NCBI GenBank assembly: GCA_019022495.1
Contig: JAFEKR010000009.1
Span: forward strand, 124,001 to 188,000
DNA from: Epichloe hybrida
Taxonomy: Eukaryota > Ascomycota > Sordariomycetes > Hypocreales > Clavicipitaceae
Length of the DNA stretch: 64,000 nt
Reading direction: 5' to 3'
Positions within the stretch are counted from its first letter, which is position 1, and every line of letters begins with the position of its first letter. Below are positions 1 to 13,100 of the stretch, one piece after another. The notes beneath the pieces were generated by a model. The model saw nothing but the letters and a program-made list of their open reading frames with translations, ran no database searches and was not told the origin of the DNA. The position numbers were made by a program, and so were the translations under genes.

Positions 1-1158
1 TGTTTTCTCTTTTATATTTTTTTAAAATAATAATAAAAGTAAAATAATAGTAATAATAGTAATTAAGTAATAATAGTAATAATAGTATTAATAGTAATAA
101 TAGTATTAATAGTAATAATAGTATTAATAGTAATAATAGTATTAATAGTAATAATAGTATTAATAGTAATAATAGTATTAATAGTAATAATAGTAATTAA
201 GGTTATTAAAGTTATTAAAGCTCTTATAATAAGTATAGTATATTATATAAAAGTAAGTCTTAGTTTTATTTTAAAAAATAAGTTAAACTTATTTTTTATA
301 GCTTAATTAAGCTATATAGGGTAATTAAAATAATACTATTAATTATTTATTAATAGATTATAAATATTAGTTTATTATATTCTTTATTTATATATTATAG
401 TAATAAGATATATAAAGTTACTATATATAACTTCTTAAGGCTTTAGAATTATAAAGCTAAAAGTAATATTTAATTAGTTTAAATCTTAAATAAATAGTTT
501 AAGCTTTTTTTAAGTTTTTATTATATTAAGAATAAGATTTAAGTACTAAGTATATATTTTATTAACTTCTAGTAATTTATCTAGATTTCTTAATTAATTT
601 TATTCTATTAGTTTAGGGTATTTTTATTTAAAATAATAATAATAACATTTTAAAATATAAAATAATTAATAGTAATAGTAAATAAAATAATAAGAAGGTT
701 TTTCTTTAAGTTATATTAGTAAAATAAAGTATTAGGTATAATAGTATTATTAAAAAGTTATAATATTATAAATTACCCTAGTTATAGTAAAATCCTTAAA
801 AAAAGGTAAATTTTATAAATTATATAACTAATTAGGTAAAAAAAGTAATAATAAAAGCTTTTATATAACTAGCCTTCTTTTAATCCTTATAATAACCTTA
901 TATAATAAAAAAGCCCACTTTTCTTTTACTAATACTATATTTGTAGTTTTTGTAGTTAGTGTAGTTAGTAACTACACTAATTACACTACACTATAAGTAA
1001 AAAAAAACTACAATATATTACACTATAAAAAAAAAAACTACACTACACTAACTATAAAAAAAAAACTACAATATATTAACTATAAGAAAAAAAAAACTAC
1101 ATTATAAATACAAATTTTTCCTAAAAACTACACTAACTACACTACAAACAATACTCTG
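1..1158 (-). mobile_element. hAT-like TIR element, end-truncated by the window
   Basis: This is the terminal part of a long non-coding element whose outer end is CAATACTCTG at 1149-1158, the inverse of the CAGAGTATTG ends at 20153 and 31958. Its sequence is the reverse complement of the arms starting at those positions: a T-rich terminal array of GTAGT pentamers, a segment with AAGCCCACTTT at about 910-921, then AT-rich DNA. Positions 1-600 match the inner part of the arm at 30950-31510 in direct orientation. No ORF is visible. Assignment to the hAT superfamily rests on the related short element at 19460-19868, which has an 8-bp target duplication. Confidence 0.6.
76..196. repeat. 18-bp AT-only minisatellite
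   Basis: About seven tandem copies of an 18-bp unit, TAATAGTATTAATAGTAA, lie inside the TIR element. The same place in the copy at about 30990-31020 has only a few related triplets, so the array expanded in this copy. Confidence 0.85.
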
Positions 1159-1159
1159 C

Positions 1160-1239
1160 CTACCCCTAGCTAGTATTTATCTAGTAGTGACTATAATAGT
1201 CTTAGCTATCACTTCGTTCTTAACCTTTTGGTGCAAGCC
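1160..1239 (+). repeat. Gypsy-family LTR fragment (3' end)
   Basis: This matches the last 80 bases of the Gypsy LTR that ends at 17757 (CTTCGTTCTTAACC and GGTGCAAGCC are shared) and is little changed by RIP. It lies between the end of one CAGAG-type element (1158) and the start of another (1245), so it is a remnant left by nested insertion. The rest of that LTR is not present next to it. Confidence 0.75.
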
Positions 1240-1773
1240 AGGATCAGAGCATTGTAGTATTGTATTGTATTGTATTAAAAATACAATACAATACAAAACA
1301 ATGTATTATTAGGGGAAAATAAAAGTAAGGTATTATATATATCTATTATATAGTAGATTTTAAAAGGAATCTAACTAAGATACTCCTTTTTTTTTAATAT
1401 AATTTACTTATTTGTCTAAAAATTTATAGAGGTTTACTTAATTTAGAATAATAAGCTAATTATAGGTACTTAGTAGCTTAATATAATATATTAAAGACCT
1501 AATTTATAGAGGTATTTTTTTATTATATTATAAAGGTTTTATAACTTTAATATCTATTTTTTTGGATTTCTTATCCTTTTTAGTGTGTTTTTTCTAGCTT
1601 TAATTAAAATATTTACCCTAAAGAAATTATTTATTATTATATATAAATAAGATTATAATTCTATAAATAATATACTTATATATATAAGGTTCTTATTTTA
1701 AAGAGAGAATTTTTATTTTTCTAATAAAAGGTTCTTTACCTTTATAACTTTTTTATTATGATTATAAGTAATT

Positions 1774-2064
1774 TGTGGCTTCCTTCGGACCTTCGGACGA
1801 TAGATAGTCTGACCGTGGCTAAAGGGTGGAGCCACCGAAGGGATGCACGTGATGCGATTGGATGTATCGCGAGCTACCTCGCTCCGTTAGCAGTGGCACC
1901 GTACTATAGCCTTACTTTTCCCCCTTTTTGCTTACCTTCTCTCCTAGCTAGATTCCTCTCCTTCTCCCTCTTCTCTTCTCTCTTAGTTATTAGCTATTAT
2001 TATTATTAACTTCATTGAATTTAACCCCTTTGCACTAGTGTAACGTTCCTTGGTGTAACTAACA
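1774..2064 (+). repeat. 5' LTR of Copia C1
   Basis: A 291-bp LTR starting TGTGGCTTCC and ending ACTAACA. It is the less mutated of the two LTRs (it keeps GGACCTTCGGACGATAG). The short ORF visible here (1758-2009) is chance coding in the LTR, which also recurs at 20656. Confidence 0.93.
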
Positions 2065-5000
2065 CTAATTAGTGGTTAACTATAACTATAGATAAGTTAG
2101 GTATTATAAGAAGAGATATTTCTGTAGATGCTATAGCCACTACCCCTTGTTATGCTAAATTAATAGTTATTGCAGTAGAGAGGCATGACTACAGAGTGTG
2201 CTAAAGGAAGATAGACTAGAATCCTAGCGATAGGCTTATTAGACTTCTAAGGGATTGATCTATTGACTCTTAGGCCTTTAGGATATTTAGTTAATTATTA
2301 ATCTTATTGTCTATCACAAGAAAACTAACTAAATAACCGAATCTATTGCTATAAGGCATTTTATTTAAACCTAACGTTAAAAATAATCCTTAGCTAAGCT
2401 AGCTAACCTATATAACCTCCTTCTACACTCTCTTTATAACCCCTCTTCTCTCTTTATGGCTTTTTGCGCCTTAGTGTTTTAAACATTAAGTTGTTTCTGT
2501 GTTTACGCTATCTTTGCGGCTTACTTTTCTCTCTTTTTGCTGTTTTTCCCTCTTTTATACTTTTTCTGTTATTTTCTGTTGTTTCCCTCTATTTATCCTG
2601 TTAATCCTATTAATCCTGCTAATCCTGTTTATCCTATTCTGTTTATCCTGTTTATTCTATCCTGTTTATCTTATTTATCCTATTTATCCTGCTTATTTCA
2701 CAAGCAAAGCTCTAGGCTCTATTGTGTTAATTGTGGCACTTTTACCTTGTTTTTATTAGCCTTATTGATTTAAGACTAACATTACTAGAGGGATAGAACT
2801 AGAGGGCAAAAGAATAATAAGGGGTACTCCCTAAAACATGCCTCTTTCCTCTAAACCCCTATAAGTATCTTTAAAGATAACTATCCTTAAAAGACCTTAA
2901 GAGGATAAACTCCTGCTATATCTATAACTACTTGCTAGTAAGCTTATAAGAGATTAGAAAGAATCTAATAATCTAGATCCTAAGACTGCTATATAGCCTA
3001 AGCTTAATAATTATATTACAGGGTTTATTAACCTTAGTAAGCGTTAAGGCTAGAGAGATAATAACCTCTAGGAATTATTCTAAGAGGACTTTAAAGGCTA
3101 GTCTAAGGATACCTTTAAAAGAGTAAATAAGGATATTGTAAGAGAGCTACGTAACTCTCTATAAGATTATGGCGTTCTTGTTAAACAAGGCCTAGGATAT
3201 CTAATCCTAGCATTGCTTGAAGAAGTGCTTTATTAAACCTTAATGCCTTATTAGCTAGAAGAAAGGTTAAGATCCTTTAAACTGCCTTAAATATAACCTC
3301 TATAGGCCACTGCCGCAAAGACCTTGCCTAATGTTCCTAGCTCCTAAAGGGAATAATCACTATATTCTCTATAAGAACCCCTGTGATAATCTTAGTTACA
3401 TTAAGAGCTTAACCCTTAATAGTTTAATTTCCCTCCCTAATACCTTCCTTCTAATAAGTAGATTATAAAGAAGATCTCTAAGCTTATAAAGATGTATAAG
3501 GATAGTGACTATTATAGTGAAAAGCTATATAACTTCCTCTCGCTAAGCTTACGCTCTTTAAGAGCAAGTGTGACTAGATTAACCTCCCTAAGTTACATTT
3601 TGGCAAAGCATTCCCTATTATGTTAATAGGAGATGCTAAATAGCACTTTCTTGATTACCTTGCTAGTAAGAACCTCTCTTATAAAAAGATAATTATAAAT
3701 ATTTGTTAATAATTTAAAATAGAAAGTAATTAATAGTTCTATTGCTATAAGTGGAGTAATATAACCCTTAAAAATGTTATTACATAGAACCCTAATAAGA
3801 GTAAGCTTAAGTGCCTTAAGATTCTATTAACTACCTTAAAGAGAGTCTATAGAGGGCTATACCCCTCTAATATAGTGGATATAGAGCTCTATAAGCAGAC
3901 CTTAAATGTGGTCTTTAGTATCCCTAAATGTTAGGTGGTGGAGTATATATACATGCTAGGCTTTAAGAACCTTACTAGTAACCTCTATAAATTAATTATA
4001 ATTGCAGAGAGTAGTGTAAGGAGTAACTAATACCACTAGCATTAAGATAAAGACCTATTAGAGGTAATGTTTATAGACTGCTAATATGGCCAATAGAATT
4101 AAAGAGACTAAGGAAGAGGAGGTTATTATAGTAACTTTAGATAACCTAAGTAATGCTTTATTTGCAGTAAGAGTGGCTGCTAGTTATTAAACTATACTAA
4201 CGCTAAATATTAGAAAGAGAAAGAGAGGTAGTAGGCTAGTAAGAACTATTATTTACCTCCTATAGAGAAGAAGTTTTAGGCATTCCTTGCTTTATTTAAA
4301 GGAAATAATAGTGATAAGGAAGAAGAAAGAGAAGACTAGGAAACATAGCTTAAGGCCTTTACTTAGGACTAAGATAATAGTAATAATGATATTAAGAAAA
4401 AGCTATTGTTAAAGGCATAACTTAGTATTATATAATTCTTTTGCGTAGGATTATAAATGATAGATAATGTTAACATCCTTGCAACGCTTAAGAATTAAGC
4501 TTTTTAATATGCCTTACTTAAGTAAGAGCTATACCTTAAAGAGGCTTCTAATAAAGATAATTTAATCTATTATGCCTCTGAAGGACGCTATTCTAAAGAG
4601 ATCTTTAGAGGAATTATGCTAGATACAGGAGCCTTAGGCTAATTAACTACTAGTCTAGCATAAGCTAAAGCCCTGCTAAGATTAATGCTATTATTGACAA
4701 TTGAACCCTATGACCTAGAAGTTATTTGCTTTAGTGCTAGATTAGTAATAACACGTGGCGTCATCTATGTGCCTACAAAGCTTAGCTAAATCGACTTCTA
4801 TGTCCTTAATACCACTATACCCTTTCTCTTTTCCCTTACTAATATGGATAAAATGAAGGTTAAGATTAATAACCTTACTAATGTGTTAATTTAAAACAAT
4901 AAGACCGTACCTATTATGCGCAGATAGGGCTACCCTTAGTGGCTTCTAGAGGCAAGAGAAACCGCTGCTTTTTACCTATTGGAAGGAGAGATTTGTTAAC

Positions 5001-8000
5001 TTTACTAAAGGTTTAGTTATCCCTTAATTTAATGGCTTATAAAGATCCTTTAATAAGCTAGTTATAATGTTAAACGCTGTGTAATTAAGAAGCTTACTAA
5101 AGTCTGTTACTATTGTTAGATAAATGGAAAAGCCCCTAGCTGGTTTAAATTCTCCCTTAAAGACAACTATAACTTTAACTATAAGATTATTATTAATATT
5201 ATGTAGATTAACGGCTAGCTAGTCCTTTATGTTATTGATTTAGTAACCTTATTTTAAGCGGCCTAATTCCTTAACTCTAAGAAGCAGAAAGCTCGTGATA
5301 TCTAGGATGCAATTAGAGAGTGCTAGATTAATATATATCTAGGCCCTCTAGACTGGATTGTTTATGATGCTAGTAATAACTTTGCCTTGGCTGAATTTAG
5401 GCATTATGCTTGCTTAATATTAATTAATATTAATGAGATGCCTATTAAAGCTTATAATAGCATTGGAAAGGTTAAGAGATATTACAGACCTCTTCGCTAG
5501 GCCTATGATATTATTATAGACTTAATTAGCAAGGAAATTACTCCTAAGTAGCAACTCTAGATAGCTGTTAAAGCTATTAATAACTTAGCAGGCCCTGATA
5601 GCCTTGTGCTAACCTTACTAGTCTTTAGAGCCTACCTATAGATAATAGATGAGTTGCCACTAAGTGTCTCTGTTATTTAATAAGCTAAAGTAATTCGGAA
5701 GGTAACTAACGAAGTTTGCTATTACCTAGCTAAGAGGTAGGTTTACAAGGCCCTTAGCGCCTAGAATAGCCCTAATATATCGCTAATATATTAGCTGCTA
5801 CTGTAGACTAATATATGTGTGTGGAGAGAATAAGGTGGATAGCATGGCCCTTATAAGCTATTAGCTACTAATAGGGAGACCTGTATAGTTAAGATGCCCT
5901 GTAGCCTAGCTAAGTTCTGCTCTATAGTGGTAAAGCTATACTATAAGGACCTGTGGTACACGGGGGCTAATAAGCAAAGCCTTTGGGATATTAGGGAGCA
6001 TAACCTAGGCCTAGAGGTTCCTACCTATAACATGGCCCCTTCTTACGCTATAGCCCCCTTTAATGCTATAGTCCTATTATAAGAAAGGGCTAAGGGGGCC
6101 TAGGGGAATAAGCTACCTATAAAGGGTAGTAGGGTAAAGGAAGAAAAGGAAGAGATGCTAGTAAAGAGAAAGTAAGGGAGGCTAAGGAAGAACCTTATGG
6201 TTTAATTCTTTATTAATAAGGGCATAGAGAAGCCTACAAAGGCTATTAAGGCTAAAGGTAATCCTACGGGAAGCCATGGAGTTAAAGAACCTATAGTAAG
6301 CCTTAAGGTAGCTAGAGCTACCCCTATAGGAAGCTATGAAGCTAGTGGCCCTAGGGAAGCAAAAGTAGAGGTAACTAGGGCCTGGGTTTATAATCCTAAG
6401 GAGCTTATTAGACCTATAGAGCCCCTTATGTTTATTAATAAAGACTAAGAGGAAGTATTAATTAAGGAGATTATAGCTAGAGGAGCGCTAAGCGTGACAT
6501 TCCTTATAGTAAAAGAAGAGGCTAACTAGAACCTTGCCCTTTAACTTTACTAAGAGGGAAAGATTATAACCCTAGGGAGCCCCTTTGAATAATCTGATTA
6601 AGCTAAGATTAATGTATTACAAGCTTATAATGTGTTTAGATTTATGATGTTTAATCCGGCGAAGCACGGAGGCTACTAGATCTTTAATTCTTATATAGTC
6701 TAAGAGATTAAAGGTAAAGGCACTAAAACACTATACGAGAAATCGCGCCTTGTTATGCAAGGGCATAATAACAGAGGAAAAGAGGCTATCTTAACCTATT
6801 TGCTAATAATATAGCGATTAAGCTAATGGATTATTATAGCCCTTGCTCCGTTATTAAAGCGGAAGGGAATTTACCTTTAGCTATAAGACATTACGCAAGC
6901 TTATGTTTAATCCTAAATAACCCTAAATAGGCTGATTATTGTAAAGTTACTAAAGTAGATTGCACACCTCTTTCCAAAAGGCATGATAATAGAGGTTATT
7001 AAGCCCCTCTATAGGATTGCAAAGGCTAGAACCCACTAGTGGGCAACATATTTTCGCTACCATAGGGATAATCTTAATATGATAACCTTAATATACGATC
7101 CCTGCCTGCTGATTATGGCCTTAAATGACGAAAACCTCTTTGGCATTATAGGGATGCAAACGGATGACACGCTAGGCCTTCGTGATGATGACTTCTTTGA
7201 GAAAGAAGAAAAAGAGCTCTAGAAGGCGAAGTTTATAGCTAAAGAAAAACAACGCCTTATAACTGCGAATCCCCTTATCTTTAATGGCTATATCTTAACC
7301 TAGAACGCTAATAACTCCCTAACCCTAACCTAAAAGGGCTAAAGTTAGAAGATTAAGGAAATTAACCCTTAATTACTAATAGCAAGGTAAGATTACGTAG
7401 AGTAGAGAGCCTAAGGAAGTTATATTGCTATAGTCTGTTAACTAGAGGCATTATACGACCTGTTGATTGCCGTATAACACTAAGAACCCTTTGCTAATGA
7501 TATCTCATGACTTAATAAACGCCTTAAGTGGTAAATTGAGCATTAGTAGTGGGGATTGCGGTATATCCCCTTAACTCTTGAAGAAGCAAAGCTCTTTATA
7601 TTTGTAGATAGGTCCCTTGCTAATAATAAAGATCTGAGTTTATAGATTAGATATATTATTATGATTAGTAATGAAGTAATGAAGGAGAATAATACCTTTA
7701 TCTTAAAAGGGAATATTATTACATATAGCTCTATAAAAAGTAAGCGTGTAACCCATAGCGCACTTGTATCCAAGCTATATAGCATGGTTTAAGGTGCTGA
7801 TATTGCGTACGCGATATCTATGACCCTCTATATGATTATAGATTGATTGAAAATGCCTTAGATCCTGATAATCCTTTGTACAGACTCTTTCTTATTATAT
7901 AAATGCCTTATGAAGCTAGGCATAATAAAAGAGAAGTGGCTGATAATTAATATTATAGCCCTTTGGCAGTTATATAAGAGGAGGGAAGTCTATGAAGTTA

Positions 8001-8331
8001 GGTGGATTAACAGCGGCGACAATCTAGCTAATGCGATGACAAAGGCATTGCTAAATTTAGCCCTTTTAACCTTAATTAATTTAAATGAATTGACGATTTG
8101 TGTGGAAGGATAGGTTAAGAGACCTATAAGGTTAGGCAGAGGGGAGGATTAATATAATAGGCATATAGGTACAGATTGTAATAACTGGGTTAATTAGAAT
8201 GACTGAAGCCGTGATAGCTAATAAGAACCGTGGATTCCTATTAAGGGATTTACTTATGTACACTTTCCTTTAATCCGATTTTTATTGCATTTTTAGGCTC
8301 CTTTAGCCACGAAGAAAAGAGAGACTACTAG

Positions 8332-8622
8332 TGTGACTTCCTTTAGACCTTTAGACGATAGATAGTCTAACTGTAGCTAAAGGGTGGAGTCACCGAAGGG
8401 ATGCACGCGATGTGATTAGATGCATTGCGAGCTACCCCGCTCTGTTAGCAGTGGTACCGCACTATAGCCTCACTTTTCCCCCTTTTCGCTTACCTTCTCT
8501 CCTAGCTAGATTCCTCTCCTTCTCCCTTTTCTTTTCTCTCTTAGTTATTAGCTATTATTATCATTAACTTCATTGAATTTAACCCCTTCGCACTAGTGCA
8601 ACGTTCCTTGGTGTAACTAACA
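8332..8622 (+). repeat. 3' LTR of Copia C1
   Basis: A 291-bp LTR starting TGTGACTTCC, preceded by a purine-rich tract (GAAGAAAAGAGAGA) that fits a polypurine tract. It differs from the 5' LTR mainly by C-to-T and G-to-A changes. Confidence 0.93.
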
Positions 8623-8925
8623 TAATTACTTTAACTTTTTAGTCTTTTTTACTTAAAAGAAAAGTAAAAACCCTAAGTTTAAACCTAGAAAAAGCTTATA
8701 AAAACTAAAAAAAGAATTTCAAGAATTATAAATAAGCTATTATTAACTTATCTATAGCTTTCTTACTTAAATATATAATCTTTACTTAAAGAGGGGGTTT
8801 TAATAAAAGTGGGTCTATAAATGGGTCCTTATAACTATTAGTAACTTATCTATAGCTTTTATGCTTAGATATATGATTTTTACTTAAAAGGGATACTAGC
8901 TAATACTAATAGCTATTAAATTTGT

Positions 8926-9010
8926 AAGCTAATATAAGCTAATATAAGCTATTATAAGCTATTATAAGCTATTATAAGCTATTATAAGCTGTTATAAGCT
9001 ATTATAAGCT
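8926..9010. repeat. 10-bp tandem repeat (AGCTATTATA)n
   Basis: Eight to nine tandem copies of a 10-bp unit lie in the right part of the TIR element. Confidence 0.85.
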
Positions 9011-9173
9011 ATTATATTAACTATATATAGCTTATAATTAAGCAATTTAACTTAAACCTAAAAAAAATAAAAAAAAATACAAACAATACAAAATAATACA
9101 TGTATTGTATTGTATTGTAAAATTTCTAATGTATTGTATTGTGTAATGTATTGTATTGTAGTGCAATGCTCTG

Positions 9174-9893
9174 GTCCTAGTACTCTAACCACTTAGTTAA
9201 GAGGGAAAACCCTAAACTAGGAAAAAAAATCCTCTTATATTTATATATAGGCTAGCGCTAGCCCTCTTATAGGCTTACACTACGTTAGGTATAGCTAACT
9301 ATAAGTATTTAGTGCTAGTTTATACTAGCCTTACCTTATACCTCTTACTTTATTTTATAGTAAGGTAAATTCTAATTTATAATAATAATTTACTTTTTCT
9401 TTACTTTACTTCTTACTTCTCTAGTGCCTTACTTTTTAGCTAACTTTAACCTAGTACTAGTTTAAATACCTTATAAAGTCTAAGTATATAGTTTTATTTA
9501 CTTATAGTAAAAGGTAAGTAATTTAGGCTTAGTATCTAAGTAGTTTTACTTTTAAATTACTTATATACTATTTATATATTTATTTATCTTATACTTTATT
9601 TTCTAGGTAATATTATAATTTATTTTCCCCCCTTCCTTTTCTTAAGTATAAAAAAAGGCTTTTCTCTTTATAGGGTTTTAACCTTTTTTCTTTTTTTATA
9701 TTAAACTTCCTATAGGTTTTTATTTTCCTTACTCTTTCTTAAAGATATTTAAGGCTTTTTTAGCTTAATACTAATTTAGTTACTAATATTTTATATAGAA
9801 ATTTATAATAAAATATTACTAAGTACTATAAGTATTTTATTATTAGTGCTATTTTAGTTTTAATTTACTTAGGAAATTATAGCCTTAAAGAGG
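9174..9893. other. AT-rich DNA without a recognisable gene
   Basis: About 0.7 kb between the TIR element end and the Gypsy 5' target duplication. It is RIP-like in composition; I see no ORF, no repeat shared with the rest of the window, and no RNA gene that I can support. Confidence 0.6.
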
Positions 9894-9898
9894 TATTT

Positions 9899-10168
9899 TG
9901 TTAGGAGCGCAGAGGTCAAAGATAGGATGTTCATTAAAGCGGGTCTTCGGAGAACCTTTAGGCTATGTGGATAACAAAGAGGCTAGCTAGCTACAAGATA
10001 GCTATATACTTATAAAGTAAGGTATTTATTAAAGACTACGCACATTATTAGTGCTAGGTTAAAGATTAAAACCTTCACGTACTTACCCCTAGCTAGTATT
10101 TATCTAGTAGTAACTATAATAGTCTTAGCTATTACTTTATTCTTAACCTTTTAGTATAAGCTATAATA
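9899..10168 (+). repeat. 5' LTR of Gypsy G1
   Basis: A 270-bp LTR beginning TGTTAGGAGCG; the end has been RIP-mutated to TATAATA where the 3' LTR still reads CCGTGACA. Confidence 0.93.
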
Positions 10169-13100
10169 AATTAATCTCTCTTAACCTTTTTAAGGATATA
10201 AACTATTAGCTAGATTATTATATAGCTAATACTCTAAAGATTTACTAGAAACACGCTAGTACTTTATAATAATAAAGCTATAGATAATTAGGAAGATAAG
10301 GAACCCTTATAATCTAGAACTATAGATAATAGGGTGTAATAAACACTACTTAATCCTAATTTAGGTAAAGGTATAGATAATATAACTAAAGAAAAAAGGG
10401 CATTATAATAACGCTATAAGGTTATATAATCTAAGCTATATTGCCTTTAGAGAAAATAAGAGGTCTTATAGATAAAGGCATAAATTAGAGAGCTTAAGGT
10501 AAATCTAGGATTAGCTAGACCTTAAACTAGACTTATAATTACCCCTTAAATATTAGCTATGATTTTACCTATAGTCTATAGTAATATAGTAGTAATTATA
10601 TAGTAAGGTAGTCTTATTAAAACGCAGATAAAAATACTTATATATAAAGGGGAAATATATAAAAGCCTATAGAATTTCTTAGTAAACTTAAATATACTAT
10701 TTAAATTAGACTACTATACCTTTAAGGATAATATAACTAAGGTAATGTATATAAGTAGCTGCCTAGCTAGTAATATAAAGCAATAGTAAATGCGTTATAT
10801 AGCTATAGATAGGTATGTAAATTATTTATTAATTACCTAGGTAAATTTCCTAGAATAGTTAAAAACTAGAATAATAGATATAGGTATAAGACACTTAGAA
10901 GTAATAAGGTTATTACTAAATCTTAGGTAAAAGAATAGCTAATTATTTTAATCCTTTATATAAGCCTAGGATAAGGTAAAAGCTAAGTTACCTAAAGAAA
11001 TCCCTATATATCTAAGAATTATAATCTTTTTAAATAGCTTAAATAACACTATAAGGAAGTAAATAATTAGTTAAGAGATCCTAATAACCTAAAGCTAACT
11101 ATAAGGCTAGGGTAAGAAAGCAAAGGTTATAATAAGTTTAAGCTAAAATAATAAAAAAGGTTAGGACTTTAAAAGAAAAAGGTAATACTCTTATTTTATA
11201 TTACCTATAAATAGGGCATAGTAATAAAGTAAAGACTAAGGGAAAAGATTATCCCTAGTGTGCTATAAATATAAAAAGCCTAGGTATACTATACTAACTT
11301 ATTAGGTACTAAATTATTTTACTTATAAAAGTACTAAATATATAACTAAGAAGTATAGGGAAAGTAGTAATAAAGCTATGTCTTCTAATATAATACTAGT
11401 TTAATTAGCATAGACCTAGGAATGTAATCTTACTATAGAATACCCTATAGATAATAGAATAAGAATATAGGTATCTCTATAATAAGATAACTAGTAGTTA
11501 GCTATATAAGCGCTATTTAATATAAGCATATAGTCTTTAATAATTTATCTAAAATTATTATTAAAAAAGGATTAGGAGAATATAATCTAATTAAATAGGA
11601 TATTAAAGAGTATAAGTAAAAAAAAGTAATTCTATATTAAGGAATTCTAAAAAAATTAGTTAAGATAAAAGATAGTATAGGATTTATAAAGGTTTGCTAA
11701 GTTAGTTACTTTATTACTAATATAAGTAAAGGGATAATTCTAAGTATAAACTAGATTAAAGAGTATTTACCTATAATTATATATTAGGAGTATAAATACT
11801 AGAGATATCTAGTAATAATAGAATATCTCTCTTTTACTTATAGTAAGTGGTAAGTATATAGAGAGAAAAAAATAGTAGTAGTTACTTTATTATTAGGAGT
11901 AATAAAGATTAGGCTAAGTGTTCTAGAAAATAAAAATTAAAAAGGAAAAGGAGAAGGCTAATTAAAGGACTTAGTAGTAATAGATATATAAATAAATAGC
12001 AAAGCAGTTATATAAATTCTTAAGTACGCTTATTTATAGTAAAAAAGCAAAGGTATTATAGTTATACTAATTTTAGAAAACGCAAGTAGTAAAGAAGCTA
12101 TATTAAATTAGGATAAGAGCACTAAGCGCCCTATACTAATAATCCTAGAAGAATATAGGGAGTTTATAGATATTTTTTCTAAAGAGTTTGTAAGTAAGCT
12201 TCCTAAACTAGGAGGTTATACTTATATAATTAAATTAGAAGAAGGGAAAACATTACCTTAGGGGCCTATATATAATTTAGCTAAAAGGGAGCTAGAGGTT
12301 CTTAAAGAGTACCTTATAAATACGTAGCTTAAAGGGTAAATTAGAAGATTAGTTAGCCTAGCTAAAGCCCTAATTTTATTTATTCTAAAGAAAGGAGGGA
12401 AATTAAGGCTTTATATAAATTATAGGGGCCTAAATAAGATTATAATTAAGAATAAGGCCCCTTTGCCCCTTATTACTAAAATTCTTAATTAATTAATAAG
12501 TATAGTTATTTTTATAGTCCTAGATTTAAAAGATATATACTACTAGCTATATATTCGCTTAGGTAATAAGTGGAAAATAGCATTTTATTATTAATATAGC
12601 TACTTTAAATTCTAGTAATACTATTTAAACTAGTTAATATACTAGTGACTTTTTAGGAGTATATTAATAATACTCTTAAAGGACTTATTAATAAGACTTG
12701 TATTATTTATCTAGATAATACACTAATATATAGCAGTAGGGTTAAAGATTATATAAAGTATATTAAATAAGTTTTATATAGGTTTAGAGAGGTAAGTCTT
12801 TTTATTAACCTTAAGAAGTGTTAATTTTTAGTTAAGGAAGTTAAATTTTTAGGCTTTAAGATATTAGAGAAAGGTATTATAATAGACCTAGTAAGAGTTA
12901 AAGTAATTATAACCTAGCTAATACTACGTAGCGTTTTTAATATTTAGTTATTTCTTAGTTTTACTAGATTTTACCGCTATTTTATTAAATAGTATAGTAA
13001 AGTTATTATTTTATTAATAGATTACCTTAGAGGGAATTAACTAGTAATATTTAAACTAGAACCCTACGAGATAGTAGTGTTTAGAGAGCTTTAATAAAGA

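Larger units (their letters stand above)
1774..8622 (+). mobile_element. Copia (Ty1-type) LTR retrotransposon, complete but RIP-eroded (copy C1)
   Basis: Two 291-bp LTRs enclose about 6.3 kb, and TAATT target duplications lie at 1769-1773 and 8623-8627. Reading through RIP stops shows the pol order: a CCHC-like zinc knuckle near 4154-4204, an aspartic protease motif (ML-DTGA) near 4613-4633, an integrase region about 4940-5560 (zinc-binding Cys pair, then a YVID... and VYDA... core), reverse transcriptase from about 6590 with the catalytic QTDDT motif at about 7157-7171, and RNase H ending near 8045 with AMTK. Order integrase before RT marks it as Copia rather than Gypsy. CAG/CAA codons have become TAG/TAA, so it cannot encode a working polyprotein. 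Confidence 0.92.
1245..9173. mobile_element. CAGAGCATTG-ended TIR element, split by a Copia insertion
   Basis: It opens with CAGAGCATTG plus GTATT pentamers and closes with pentamers plus CAATGCTCTG at 9164-9173. The terminal similarity may extend a few bases further out (CCAGGAT at left, GTCCTAG at right). Between them are 529 bp on the left, the Copia element 1774-8622 with its TAATT duplications, and about 546 bp on the right. No transposase frame is recognisable. The flanking 8-mers do not match, so the pairing of the two ends is inference. Confidence 0.5.

Noticed and set aside
1758..2009. 83-codon ORF
   Set aside because: It lies in the Copia LTR and extends outside it; the related ORF at 20655-20873 shows only LTR conservation, not protein conservation.
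2499..2773. Two overlapping hydrophobic ORFs
   Set aside because: Low-complexity tandem TTTATCCTG-like units in the Copia leader; both frames give repetitive Leu/Ile/Tyr peptides.
9174..9206. tRNA D-arm-like sequence on the minus strand (AAGTGGTTAGAG)
   Set aside because: No matching acceptor, anticodon or T arm could be folded from the flanks; at best a remnant of a tRNA-derived repeat.
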